A stretch of DNA of 64,000 nt from Streptomyces flavotricini. GTDB taxonomy: Bacteria > Actinomycetota > Actinomycetes > Streptomycetales > Streptomycetaceae. Below are positions 18,497 through 26,706 of this stretch, piece after piece. The stretch spans positions 5,325,431 to 5,389,430 of the forward strand of contig NZ_JAINUL010000001.1 in assembly GCF_020639365.1 (NCBI RefSeq). The letters run 5' to 3'. The notes under the pieces are model-generated. The model saw only the letters and a list, made by a program, of their open reading frames with translations, ran no database searches and was not told the DNA's origin. Every line of letters begins with the position of its first letter. The first letter of the stretch is position 1. The position numbers were made by a program, and so were the translations under genes.

Positions 18497-18641
18497 TGTC
18501 GTGTGGAAGCGGGGTCGAATATTCGTATCAATTCGGATGTTCCTGGCCCTCGCGCGGGCGCGGGGGTCGCGTGCGGTCGAGGCTCTTGCCCGACCACATA
18601 GGCTGTGGTGCACCAGCCAGATCCAGCAGGGGGCTACCGCC

Positions 18642-19637
18642 ATGACGACAGGTCGGCTCGGGCAGCAGGCCGTGCCACCCAACGCCGCGTACTCCGGGCA
18701 GGTCGTGCATTTCCCGGACCCGGTCCGGGCCGCTCGGCATCCCCACGGGGTACGGATGGACGCGGACGGACATCCCGACTTCTCCCCGTACGCGCGCGCG
18801 GCGGTGGAGATCGCCGAGCCGCCGGAGGGCTTCGGCGTCGACGAGCTGCGGCTGACGGACTGCGTGTCCGCGAACGCGGCGATGCACGCGGCCGGCCACG
18901 CGCTGTGGGACACCGTCGGACCGGTGGCGACCCCGCACGGCTGGACCTGGCACCACGTGGCCGGGACGCGGCGGATGGAGCTGGTCCCGGTCGAGGTGAA
19001 GGCGCTGCTGCGGCACCACGCGGGGCTGGCGACGGCCCCGGTCGACCACGGCAAGCGCGGCACACGGCCGTTGCAGGAGCTGCGCCCGGTGCACCTGGGG
19101 CTGCCGAAGACGGTCGTGTCCGTCTCCGAGGAGGCCGTGCAGGGCGTCGAGGAGGACCTCGGCTACCGGCTGCCTGAGGCGTACCGCGCGTTCCTGAAGG
19201 CGGCGGGCGGCTGCGCGCCGGTGGGCGCCGGGCTCGACGTGGACCTCGGTCTGCTGGTGGACCAGCCCTTCTTCACGGTGCGTGAGGAGGCGGCGGTCAA
19301 CGACCTCGTGTACGTCAACAAGTGCCTGCGGGACCACCTGACGAAGGACTACCTGTGCGTGGCCTTCGTGCAGGGTGGTCTGCTCGCGCTGAAGGTGAAG
19401 GGCGCGGCGATCGGCTCGGTCTGGTTCTCCCCGTACGACGACGCCCGCGACCAGGACGGATGGTCGGTGCAGGAGCGCGTGGAGCGTCTGTTGCTGCCGT
19501 GCGGTGCCGATTTCGATGCCTTTCTGGAGCGGTTGGCGGGCAATCCGCCGGAGTTGGAAACGGTGGCCGGTCTGATGGTGGACGGCGGATTCGCACGCTC
19601 GGTTCCCGTGTCCGGCGCGGCACCGGTGGAGGGGTGA
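18642..19637 (+). CDS. WHH-nuclease-like domain fused to a SUKH (SMI1/KNR4) domain
   Basis: 331 residues. The middle (about residues 85-130) has GWTWHHVAGTRRMELVPVE followed by LLRHHAG: the WHH signature of the HNH/EndoVII nuclease superfamily, with Trp103-His104-His105 and His125-His126 present. The rest, from about residue 165, is a SMI1/KNR4-type SUKH domain (VQGVEEDLGYRLPEAYRAFL; LYVNKCLRD-like; GLLALKVKGAAIGSVWFSPY). In polymorphic toxin systems these are normally separate proteins, toxin and immunity; here they are one polypeptide. No secretion signal is seen. ATG 18642 has AGGGGG 9 bases upstream. The next gene begins 7 bases after its stop, so the two are an operon. Whether the nuclease is active is unknown. 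Confidence 0.8.
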   Translation: MTTGRLGQQAVPPNAAYSGQVVHFPDPVRAARHPHGVRMDADGHPDFSPYARAAVEIAEPPEGFGVDELRLTDCVSANAAMHAAGHALWDTVGPVATPHGWTWHHVAGTRRMELVPVEVKALLRHHAGLATAPVDHGKRGTRPLQELRPVHLGLPKTVVSVSEEAVQGVEEDLGYRLPEAYRAFLKAAGGCAPVGAGLDVDLGLLVDQPFFTVREEAAVNDLVYVNKCLRDHLTKDYLCVAFVQGGLLALKVKGAAIGSVWFSPYDDARDQDGWSVQERVERLLLPCGADFDAFLERLAGNPPELETVAGLMVDGGFARSVPVSGAAPVEG

Positions 19638-20505
19638 CGGCGCGATGGTGACGTTTGCGCAGGCGCAGGAGCGCGCCGAGGAGTGGATCAACGGGGACGT
19701 GCCCGCGTACCAGCACCGGGAAGTGCGCGTACGGGAGTTCGGACTCGGGTTCGTGGTGTGGGCGGAGGACCGCGCGGCCGGTCCGGTGTCCGGTGGCGGC
19801 CGGCAGCGGCTGGTCATCGCGCGGGACAGCGGTGAGGTGACGCTGTGGCCCGGACTGCCGGTGGGTGAGGTGATCCGCCGGTACGAGGAGGAGTACGGGG
19901 CCGCGGCCGCGCCGGTGGCGGAGGCTTCGGTGCCGACGCCGCGGATCGACTCGGAGCAGACCTCGTTCATGCTGAGTCCGCCGGAGTGGCTGCAGGAGGC
20001 GGCGGACCGCGCGGGGATTCCGCCGGCGCCGACGCCTGCGCCGACGCCGCTTCCCGCGGAGCCCGTGGCCGCCGCGCCCGCGCCCGTTCCGGCTCCGGAG
20101 CCTGCTGCTCCGGCTCCCGCGCCGGTGGAGGCGGTTCCGCTGCGCCGCGAGGTGCCGTACGAGCCGACCGCGAACGACGGGGTGCCGGCCGGGGCCACGC
20201 CGTGGGCCGGGACCGATGTGAACCCGGGAGCCGACGACGTGTCCGTGCCGCTGCCCGCGACGGTGTTCGCGCCGCCGCTCTCGGGCTCGGACCTGGAGGA
20301 CATGGCTCCGCCGTCCGGCGGGTCCTCGGAGGCCAAGACCGCCCTGATTCCCGGGGGCAGCCGGCTCCCGAAGACGGCGATCGCGCCCGCGCTGGACCTG
20401 GGGCCGGATGCGGGCGGCGGTCCGGATTCCGGGTCGATCGCCGACGCGCCGACGAGCAAGGCCCAGGTCTCCCGGCCGGGCGCGGCGCCTGCGACGCCTC
20501 CGGGT

Positions 20506-21170
20506 CCGCCCGGGGCTCCCGGTTCGCTGGGGCGTGGGTTGGACCATGCCGCGACGATGTTGGCGGGTCCTGCTGTCACGGGTCAGCCGCCGGCTCCTCC
20601 GGGTCCGCCCGGTGCTCCGGGTGCGGGTCAGCCGCCGGCTCCTCCGGGTCCGCCCGGGGCTCCCGGTTCGCTGGGGCGTGGGTTGGACCATGCCGCGACG
20701 ATGTTGGCGGGTCCGGCCGTGACGGGTCAGCCGCCGGCTCCTCCGCGACGATGTTGGCGGGTCCGGCCGTGACGGGTCAGCCGCCGGCTCCTCCGGGTCC
20801 GCCCGGTGCTCCGGGTGCGGGTCAGCCGCCCGCTCCTCCGGGCCCGCCCGGGGCTCCCGGTTCGCTGGGGCGTGGGTTGGACCATGCCGCGACGATGTTG
20901 GCGGGTCCGGCCGTGACGGGTCAGCCGCCGGCTCCTCCGGGTCCGCCCGGTGCTCCGGGTGCGGGTCAGCCGCCCGCTCCTCCCGGCCCGCCCGGGGCCC
21001 CCGGGGGCTCGGCCCATCAGGCCGCCACGATGCTCGCCGGTCCCGGCGTACCCCAGCCGCCCGGTCCGCCGGGGGCTCCCGGTGCGCCCGGCGGCGGGCT
21101 CGACCACGCCGCGACGATGCTGGCGGGTCCGGCCGTCACGGGTCAGCCGCCCACGCCTCCCGGCCCGCCC
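20506..21170 (+). repeat. Gly-Pro collagen-like repeat array
   Basis: Copies of a 144-base (48-codon) unit, counted from GCGACGATGTTGG at 20551, 20695 and 20889, followed by diverged copies to about 21170. The unit encodes GLDHAATMLAGP, VTGQPPAPPGPPGAPGAG and repeats of PPGPPGAPG. It forms the linker between the N-terminal and deaminase domains of the fusion protein. Near-identical copies make it prone to slippage and to misassembly. Confidence 0.9.
20695..20794 (+). repeat. Perfect 50-bp tandem duplication (frameshifting)
   Basis: Bases 20695-20744 and 20745-20794 are identical, from GCGACGATG to GGCTCCTCC, with CC before each copy. Because 50 is not a multiple of 3 the duplication shifts the frame of the fusion gene, giving a stop about 30 bases later. 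Confidence 0.95.
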
Positions 21171-22219
21171 GGGCAGCCGCAGGCCGGTCCCGGTCCCGTC
21201 GCGCAGACCCCGGCGCCCACCGGTGCGCCCACGGTCGGCCCGGGCTACCAGGCCGTACTGCGCTACCGCGCGCCCGACGGCTCCGAGCAGCAGCTCATCC
21301 GGCGTTCCGCGCCCGGTACCCCGCACCCCGAGTGGCAGATCCTGTACGAGCTGCGCGCGATGAACGTGCCGCCGCAGCAGGTGCTGGAGCTCCACACCGA
21401 GCTGGAGTCCTGTGAGCTGCCCGGCGGTTACTGCGCCCGGATGATCCGGGAGACCTGGCCGCAGGTCCGGATCACGAGCGTGGCCCCGTACGGCAAGGAC
21501 CACGCGGGCCGTCAGCAGGGCATGCGGCACCTGCTGACCCATCAGGGTGAGCTGCACCAGGTGGCGGACGGCCCGGCGCGCCCCGCGCCGGTACGGGTGC
21601 CGGTGCAGCAGGTGCCACTGCAGCCGGCGATCCCGCTGGACGCCATCGGCGCGGAGCTGGCCGGGGCCTTCGGCCCGCAGGGCGTGTTCCGCTTCGATCA
21701 GCGTGCGGTGTCGCGCCAGGGCGTGCCGGAGATCGTGGCGCAGACCCTGGTGTGGGCGGGTCTGCCGACGGACTTCGGTCCGTTCTTCTGGGCGCAGGCG
21801 GTGCCGGGCCAGCCGGTGCCGACGCTGGCGGAGCTGGCGGCGCAGCGGCAGGTCCAGCCGGCGTCCGACGCGGGCTCGTACCTGGTGGTGGGCAGCGACT
21901 TCGGCAAGGCGCTGTGCGTGCAGTACGGGACGGCGCACATAGTGGCGGTTCCGGTGGAGGCCGGTCCGGGCGGTGCTCCGGTGCCGCCGCAGTTCGTGAA
22001 CTCGAGCCTGCCGCAGTTCGCCCGCTCGCTGGCGATGCTGGGTCACATGTGGCGGCTGCGGCAGCATCTGACGCCGGAGCAGGCGGGGCGCTGGACCGTC
22101 GATTTCCAGACGAATCTGGCGGGGCTGGACAGCGCGGCGCTGGCCTCGCCGGAGAGCTGGTGGTCGGTGCTCCTGGAGCAGATGTGGGACGGGTTGCTCT
22201 GATCGGATGATCGGGCGGA

Positions 22220-22260
22220 TGGCCGGGCCGGGACCCTCGTCGGGGGTCCCGGCCCGGCCA
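22220..22260 (+). terminator. Terminator after the deaminase-SUKH-4 gene
   Basis: 17-bp perfect stem starting TGGCCGGGCCGGGACCC, 7-nt loop, beginning 17 nt after the stop. Confidence 0.8.
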
Positions 22261-22325
22261 TTCCGGCTTCTGGCCGCAAATGGCGCATCCTTGACAGGAA
22301 TCCCCCCGAGAGAGGCGCTTCCAGG

Positions 22326-23219
22326 ATGACTGCACCCATGTCACCTCACGGACCGGGTTTCGCGACCGTGCGAGGTCGCGGCTACCGCACGGAAGAGGTC
22401 GACCGGTATCTCGCCCGGCTCTCCGGCAGCCGGGACGAGGCGTGGGAGCGGGTGGCGCGCCTGACGGTCCTCGCGAAGCGGATGGAGGCGGAGGCGGAGC
22501 GGCTGCGCGAGGCGGTGGCCGCGCTGGCTCCGCAGACGTACGACGAGCTGAGCGAGCGGGCGCGGCGGATCCTCGCGCTGGTGGAGGAGGAGGCGGACAC
22601 CGTGCGCCGGGACGCGCGGGCCGACGCGGTGGACGCGATGGGCGCGGCCGAGGCGTACGCGGACCGGGTGGCGGAGCTGGCGCGGCAGGACGCGGACGCG
22701 GTGCGCGAGCAGACCGAGGTCCGGGCGCGGCAGGGGCTGCTGCGGGCGGGGCGGGAGGCCGACGCGATCCGGGCGGAGGCGAAGGACGACGCGGCGGAGT
22801 GGCGGACGCAGGCGCAGGTCGCGCTCACGGAGATGCGGCGCCGGTCGGACGCGCTGCTGGCCGACCGCGAGCAGGAGCACGTGGAGCGGTGGGACGCGGC
22901 GGAGCGGGAGCTGGCGGCCAGGGAGGCCGATCTGGAGGCCCGCCACGCGGAGCTGGAGCGGTACGCGGAGGTCCGGCTGGCGGAGGCGCGCCGCGGGTAC
23001 GCGGAGGTGGAGGAGTCGGCGCGGCACGGGCAGGAGGACGCGGAGGCGCGGGCGGCGGAGCTGCTGGCGGAGGCCCGGGTGCAGGAGGAGCGGACGGGCC
23101 GGGAGACGGAGCGGATCCTGCGCGAGCACGGGGAGGCGCAGGACGAGATGCGGGCGCACATGAACCACGTCCGCTCCAGCCTGGCGGCACTGACGGGCCG
23201 GGCCCCGGCCGAGGGCTGA
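22326..23219 (+). CDS. DivIVA-domain coiled-coil protein
   Basis: 297 residues. The N-terminus FATVRGRGYRTEEVDRYLA is the membrane- and curvature-sensing start of DivIVA-family proteins. The remaining 250 residues are almost entirely Ala/Glu/Arg heptad-type coiled coil (AEAERLREAVAALA; RAGREADAIRAEAKDDAAEW; READLEARHAELERYAEVRLAEA). Streptomyces use several such proteins (DivIVA, Scy, FilP) to organise polar growth; this one is shorter and often labelled cellulose-binding protein in annotations, a label not supported by anything here. No transmembrane helix. It follows a terminator and has its own unit. Exact role unknown; a cytoskeletal or tip-associated role is inferred. Confidence 0.75.
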   Translation: MTAPMSPHGPGFATVRGRGYRTEEVDRYLARLSGSRDEAWERVARLTVLAKRMEAEAERLREAVAALAPQTYDELSERARRILALVEEEADTVRRDARADAVDAMGAAEAYADRVAELARQDADAVREQTEVRARQGLLRAGREADAIRAEAKDDAAEWRTQAQVALTEMRRRSDALLADREQEHVERWDAAERELAAREADLEARHAELERYAEVRLAEARRGYAEVEESARHGQEDAEARAAELLAEARVQEERTGRETERILREHGEAQDEMRAHMNHVRSSLAALTGRAPAEG

Positions 23220-23230
23220 CGGCCGGTCGC

Positions 23231-23500
23231 TCAGGGCTTGTGGCGGGCGTAGTAGCGGGCCACGCGGGCGCGGTTGCCGCAGGCCGAGGCCACGCACCAG
23301 CGGCGCCTCGGGTTGGCGGGGAGGAACAGCAGGACGCAGTCCGCCCCCTCGCACTCCCGTACGTCCCGCACCCGGGGGTCCGTCAGGAGTTCGGCCGCGG
23401 CGTCGGCCAGTTCCGCCGCGAGCCGCCGGGCCGGGGTGCCCGTACGGTGCGGGGCCGCCGTCAGCCCGGTTTCCCGGGCCCAGGTGAGCTCCGGGCTGCC
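23231..23500 (-). pseudogene. CGNR zinc-finger regulator, C-terminal remnant
   Basis: Minus-strand frame with stop at 23233-23231 encoding about 90 residues: ELTWARETGLTAAP, LAAELADAAAELLTDPRVRD, CEGADCVLLFLP and the diagnostic RRRWCVASACGNRARVARYY. This is the C-terminal half of a CGNR-type zinc-finger protein (usually near 190 residues). No ATG or GTG in a plausible place; homology stops around 23490-23505 where the next remnant begins in the opposite direction. The 5' half and promoter are gone. Confidence 0.75.
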
Positions 23501-23506
23501 GGGCCG

Positions 23507-23780
23507 GGCCGACGCGCAGGCCGACCTCGCCTTCGACTACTCCTCGAACTTCACCCGGTACCCCGTCTGGCAGGCCTGGCTGCGGGCCTCCCGGGTGCCG
23601 GTCCTGGTCGTCTGGGGAGCCGGGGACCCGTTCTTCGTCCCGGCGGGGGCCAAGGCGTACCTGCGGGACGCGCCGGACGCCGAGGTGCACGTCATCGACG
23701 GGGCGGGGCACTTCGCGCTCGAGACGCACCTCGGGGAGATCGCCCCGCTGGTCGGGGGGTTCCTCGCGAAGCTCCCGTGA
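23507..23780 (+). pseudogene. Alpha/beta hydrolase, C-terminal remnant
   Basis: About 90 residues beginning DAQADLAFDYSSN, then YPVWQAWLRASRVPVLVVWG, GDPFFVPAGAKAY with the catalytic-Asp position, and VIDGAGHFALE with the catalytic His. The nucleophile elbow and everything upstream are missing. The sequence joins directly to the CGNR remnant on the other strand near 23505. The stop is TGA 23778-23780. An open frame reads through from 23274 but its first 75 codons are antisense to CGNR and not hydrolase-like. Confidence 0.75.
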
Positions 23781-23814
23781 CTGCCCCCGGCCTCCGGCCT
23801 CCCCGTGACAGGGT

Positions 23815-24675
23815 CTAGCCGGCCGGCCGTGGGGCCGCGGCCGCGGCCGGCTCCGGGGACGCCGCCGCGTGCCGGTACGGGTCGCTGCGCAGGCCGCGGG
23901 AGGTGACCACCACCGTGAACGCGGCGGGTGCCCCGGCGGCCGGGAGCCGCGCGGTCAGGATGCCCGTCGCCGGGTCGTACTCGGTGGGCAGGACGGTGGA
24001 GTCGAGCTCGACCCGGGCCTCCGGGCCGAAGCCGCCGCCCTCCACGACCAGCGCGCCGTCCGCCGGCACCACCCGCGTGATCACCGGATTCGCGCGCGTG
24101 GCCATCTTGTTCACCAGGTACGCCCCGGCCGGGGCGCCCGTCAGCGCCCAGATCTCGGCGGGGAGGCGGGGGAGCCCGCCGCCCACGTCGGAGAGGAAGA
24201 ACAGCACCACGTAGAGCATGGTGACCGCGCTGAGCACCACGTACTGGAGGTCGACGAGGTCGGTGCGCCCGCTGTCGTTCGCGATGAGCTCGCGCAGCGG
24301 CCGCTGCCCGGAGCCGGTGGGCTTCGGGGCGGGCTTGGCCATGCTGCCGTTCTCGACCCGGATCCCGACGACGGTCTTCGCCGCGATCATCGCCACGTAG
24401 GGGCCCCCGAGCAGTGGCAGGTACACCGTGGTCAGGGGGGACAGCGGGCCGCGCTCCCCGGAGAACCAGCCGACGCCGCCGCCCGCGGTGAGCCCGTACG
24501 CGAGGATCGTGAGCAGGAGCCAGACCAGGATCACCGTCCAGGCCAGGGCCAGGGTGGTGGAGGTGGAGAGGCGGCCGTCGCGGCCGGTGACGAACCCCGG
24601 GTGGCGGCGCAGCCGCAGGCCGATCGGCCCGGCCAGGGCGGCCAGTAACGCCAGTGCGAAGAGTGCGGAAGCCAT
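23815..24675 (-). CDS. Membrane protein with C-terminal IPT/TIG-like domain
   Basis: 286 residues. Four hydrophobic helices: SALFALALLAALAGPIGL, LALAWTVILVWLLLTILAY, VYLPLLGGPYVAMIAAKTVV and VVLSAVTMLYVVLFFLSDV. A C-terminal beta-rich segment follows (NPVITRVVPADGALVVEGGGFG; FTVVVTSRGL) resembling an Ig-like IPT/TIG domain, then an Ala/Pro tail. The ATG has GGGGGGA 6 bases upstream. It lies 92 bases downstream of the MFS gene on the same strand. Function not recognised; no catalytic motif. Confidence 0.7.
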   Translation of the reverse strand: MASALFALALLAALAGPIGLRLRRHPGFVTGRDGRLSTSTTLALAWTVILVWLLLTILAYGLTAGGGVGWFSGERGPLSPLTTVYLPLLGGPYVAMIAAKTVVGIRVENGSMAKPAPKPTGSGQRPLRELIANDSGRTDLVDLQYVVLSAVTMLYVVLFFLSDVGGGLPRLPAEIWALTGAPAGAYLVNKMATRANPVITRVVPADGALVVEGGGFGPEARVELDSTVLPTEYDPATGILTARLPAAGAPAAFTVVVTSRGLRSDPYRHAAASPEPAAAAAPRPAG

Positions 24676-24767
24676 GTCGTCCCCCCGGAAACGGATCTCG
24701 GATGCAGGACTCGAGGTCTACTCCGTTGACCGGGGTCATGACAAGCGGGACCCGCGTGGGACAGCCC

Positions 24768-26357
24768 TTAGGTGTCGGTCCGCGCCCGCTCCTGGTGCTC
24801 CTCCAGGATCGGGAACCGCCGCGGTGCCACGAAGAGCAGGACGAGCAGCGCGGCGACCGCCGCGGCGGTCGCGCCGAGGAAGACGTGGTCCACGGCGGTG
24901 GCCACCGACCGGCGCAGGTAGTCGGCGGCGGGCCGGGGGATCAGGTCCGGCCGGTCGAGGGCCTTGGACACGTCGTCGAGGTGGTCCGGCAGCCCGGACA
25001 CCGGGGCGTGCGCCAGCCGGGCGGCGATCGTCGCGTTGGCGACGGCGCCGAGCAGCGCGGCCCCGAGGCTCTGGCCGACCTGGCGGCAGAAGAGCACGGA
25101 GGCCGTCGTCGTGCCCCGCTCGGACCAGCCCACGGTGGACTGGACCCCGACGATCAAGGGCAGCTGGAACAGGCCGAGGGCCGCGCCCAGCAGCAGCATG
25201 ACCAGCGTGGGCTGCCAGGGCCGGGCGGGGTACGGGAGCAGCGTGAACGAGAACAGGATCACGGCGGCCAGCGAGATCCCGACGGCGGCGGAGTTGCGGA
25301 AGCCGATGCGCCGGTAGACGTGCTGGCTGAAGGCGGCGGACACCGGCCAGGTGAGGGTCATCGCGGACATGACGAGCCCGGCGCTGACGGCCCCGAGACC
25401 GAGCACGGACTGGGCGTAGGTGGGGACGAAGACCATCGGGGCGATCATGAGCACCCCGAGTGCGCCGAGGGCCAGGTTCACGGCGGCGATGGTGCGCCGG
25501 CGCCAGACCCACCCCGGAATGACCGGCTCTGCGGCCCGGCGTTCGATCCGGACGACCACGGCCGCCAGCAGCGCGCTCGCGCCCAGCAGTCCGAGGGAGG
25601 GCGCGGACAGCCAGGGCCAGGCGACCCCGCCCTGCACGAGGGCGAAGAGCAGCAGGCCGCCGCAGGCGAAGACGCCGAGGGCGCCCGCCCAGTCGATCGG
25701 GCCGCGGCGGCCGGGGGACCGTACGGGTTCCACGAGGTGGCGGGCCAGCATCCACAGGGCCAGGCCGCCGAGCGGCAGGTTGATCAGGAAGATCCAGCGC
25801 CAGTCGGCGTACGAGGCGATGAGCCCGCCGAGCGCCGGGCCGGCCACGGCGGAGGCGGCCCAGACGGAGGACATCCGGGCCTGGATCCTCGGGCGGTCCT
25901 TGAGCGGGTAGAGGTCGGCGGCCAGGGTCTGCACCGTGCCCTGCAGGGCGCCGCCGCCCAGTCCCTGCACGAGGCGGAAGGCTATGAGGGCGGCCATGTT
26001 CCAGGCGAGCGCGCACAGCAGTGAGCCGAAGACGAACAGGGCTATGCCGAAGAGGAGCACGGGCTTGCGGCCGAGGGTGTCGGAGAGCTTGCCGTAGACG
26101 GGGAGCGTGACGGTGACGGCGAGCAGGTAGCCCGCGAAGAGCCAGGAGAAGACGGAGAAGCCGCCGAGGTCGCCGACGATCTGCGGGACGGCGGTGGAGA
26201 CGATGGAGCTGTCGAGGGCGACGAGTGCCATCGCCAGCATGAGGGCACTGACCAGGGCGGTACGGGGCGTCCGCGCGCTCGGTGCCGCCGCGCCGGTCTC
26301 CGGTCCGGTCCCCGGTCCGCTGCCGGTGCGTTCGCCCGTGCTCTCCTCCGCGCCCAC
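24768..26357 (-). CDS. MFS drug exporter, DHA2 (EmrB/QacA) type
   Basis: 529 residues with about 14 hydrophobic helices. Family motifs: ALDSSIVSTAVPQIVGDLG in helix 1 (motif D1), GKLSDTLGRKPVLLFG between helices 2 and 3 (motif A), RLVQGLGGGALQ (motif B), and AVAGPALGGLIASYADWRW (motif C, antiporter signature). It probably expels hydrophobic or cationic compounds using the proton gradient; substrate unknown. The GTG at 26357 is chosen because AAAGGA stands 6 bases upstream; a GTG at 26378 would add 7 residues. Three GGTATCC repeats lie 50 to 80 bases upstream and may be its operator. No TetR or MarR gene is adjacent. Confidence 0.88.
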   Translation of the reverse strand: MGAEESTGERTGSGPGTGPETGAAAPSARTPRTALVSALMLAMALVALDSSIVSTAVPQIVGDLGGFSVFSWLFAGYLLAVTVTLPVYGKLSDTLGRKPVLLFGIALFVFGSLLCALAWNMAALIAFRLVQGLGGGALQGTVQTLAADLYPLKDRPRIQARMSSVWAASAVAGPALGGLIASYADWRWIFLINLPLGGLALWMLARHLVEPVRSPGRRGPIDWAGALGVFACGGLLLFALVQGGVAWPWLSAPSLGLLGASALLAAVVVRIERRAAEPVIPGWVWRRRTIAAVNLALGALGVLMIAPMVFVPTYAQSVLGLGAVSAGLVMSAMTLTWPVSAAFSQHVYRRIGFRNSAAVGISLAAVILFSFTLLPYPARPWQPTLVMLLLGAALGLFQLPLIVGVQSTVGWSERGTTTASVLFCRQVGQSLGAALLGAVANATIAARLAHAPVSGLPDHLDDVSKALDRPDLIPRPAADYLRRSVATAVDHVFLGATAAAVAALLVLLFVAPRRFPILEEHQERARTDT

Positions 26358-26408
26358 CAAGATCCTTTCACCGTGCACGTATCCGCGGGGAACACCTTCT
26401 CACCGCGG

Positions 26409-26436
26409 GGTATCCGGCGGTATCCCCCCGGTATCC
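26409..26436. repeat. Three GGTATCC direct repeats upstream of the MFS gene
   Basis: GGTATCC at 26409, 26419 and 26430, spaced 10 and 11 bp, that is, on one helical face. The remaining 26437-26706 gap before the ABC gene has no gene; a GGGGTTAACCCC palindrome lies at about 26571-26582. Confidence 0.55.
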
Positions 26437-26706
26437 CCCAGAGGTGATCCGCCAAAGGGTGCAGAACCCCTAGGGGTTGCTCCTCACAAGGGTCCAGGGG
26501 TCATTCGTCCCGGCGGAGGAGGAGGTCCGCCCGGCGAGGTCCTTAACTGGTTCCTACGGGCAGGGGTGGGGTTAACCCCCCGGTGGATACGGCGATGGGC
26601 ACCAGCGCGCCGGGCGCCTCCGCCCCGCAGACTTCACGACGGCAAGACAGCGGAAACCAGCCAGGTGCGCGGCAGCGCAAGCGGCGAATCAACGAGGGGA
26701 AGCACC

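Larger units (their letters stand above)
19645..22202 (+). pseudogene. Deaminase-SUKH-4 fusion, interrupted by a 50-bp tandem duplication
   Basis: Starts at ATG 19645 and reads 375 codons before a stop near 20772; the same protein continues in another frame to 22202. Removing one copy of the perfect 50-bp repeat at 20695-20794 restores a single frame of 835 residues. Intact layout: a small N-terminal alpha/beta domain (TFAQAQERAEEWINGD; QRLVIARDSGEVTLW); a long Ala/Pro linker; collagen-like PPGPPGAPG repeats; a deaminase domain with HPE (bases 21324-21332) and two Cys (21411-21413, 21432-21434) in a TELESC...GGYCARM context as in XOO_2897-like deaminases; then a SUKH-4 domain (YLVVGSDFGKALCVQYG; FVNSSLPQFARSL). 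Function would be as for the WHH-SUKH neighbour. As sequenced, the deaminase and SUKH parts are out of frame with the start, unless the downstream frame is initiated internally or the duplication is an assembly error. Confidence 0.75.

Noticed and set aside
20506..21170. Regular repeats that could be mistaken for a CRISPR array or minisatellite.
   Set aside because: The unit length is 144 bases, is a multiple of 3, encodes PPGPPGAPG-type residues and has no unique spacers.
23274..23510. Upstream part of the plus-strand frame that precedes the hydrolase remnant, as a real N-terminus.
   Set aside because: It is antisense to clear CGNR zinc-finger coding sequence and has no hydrolase motifs.
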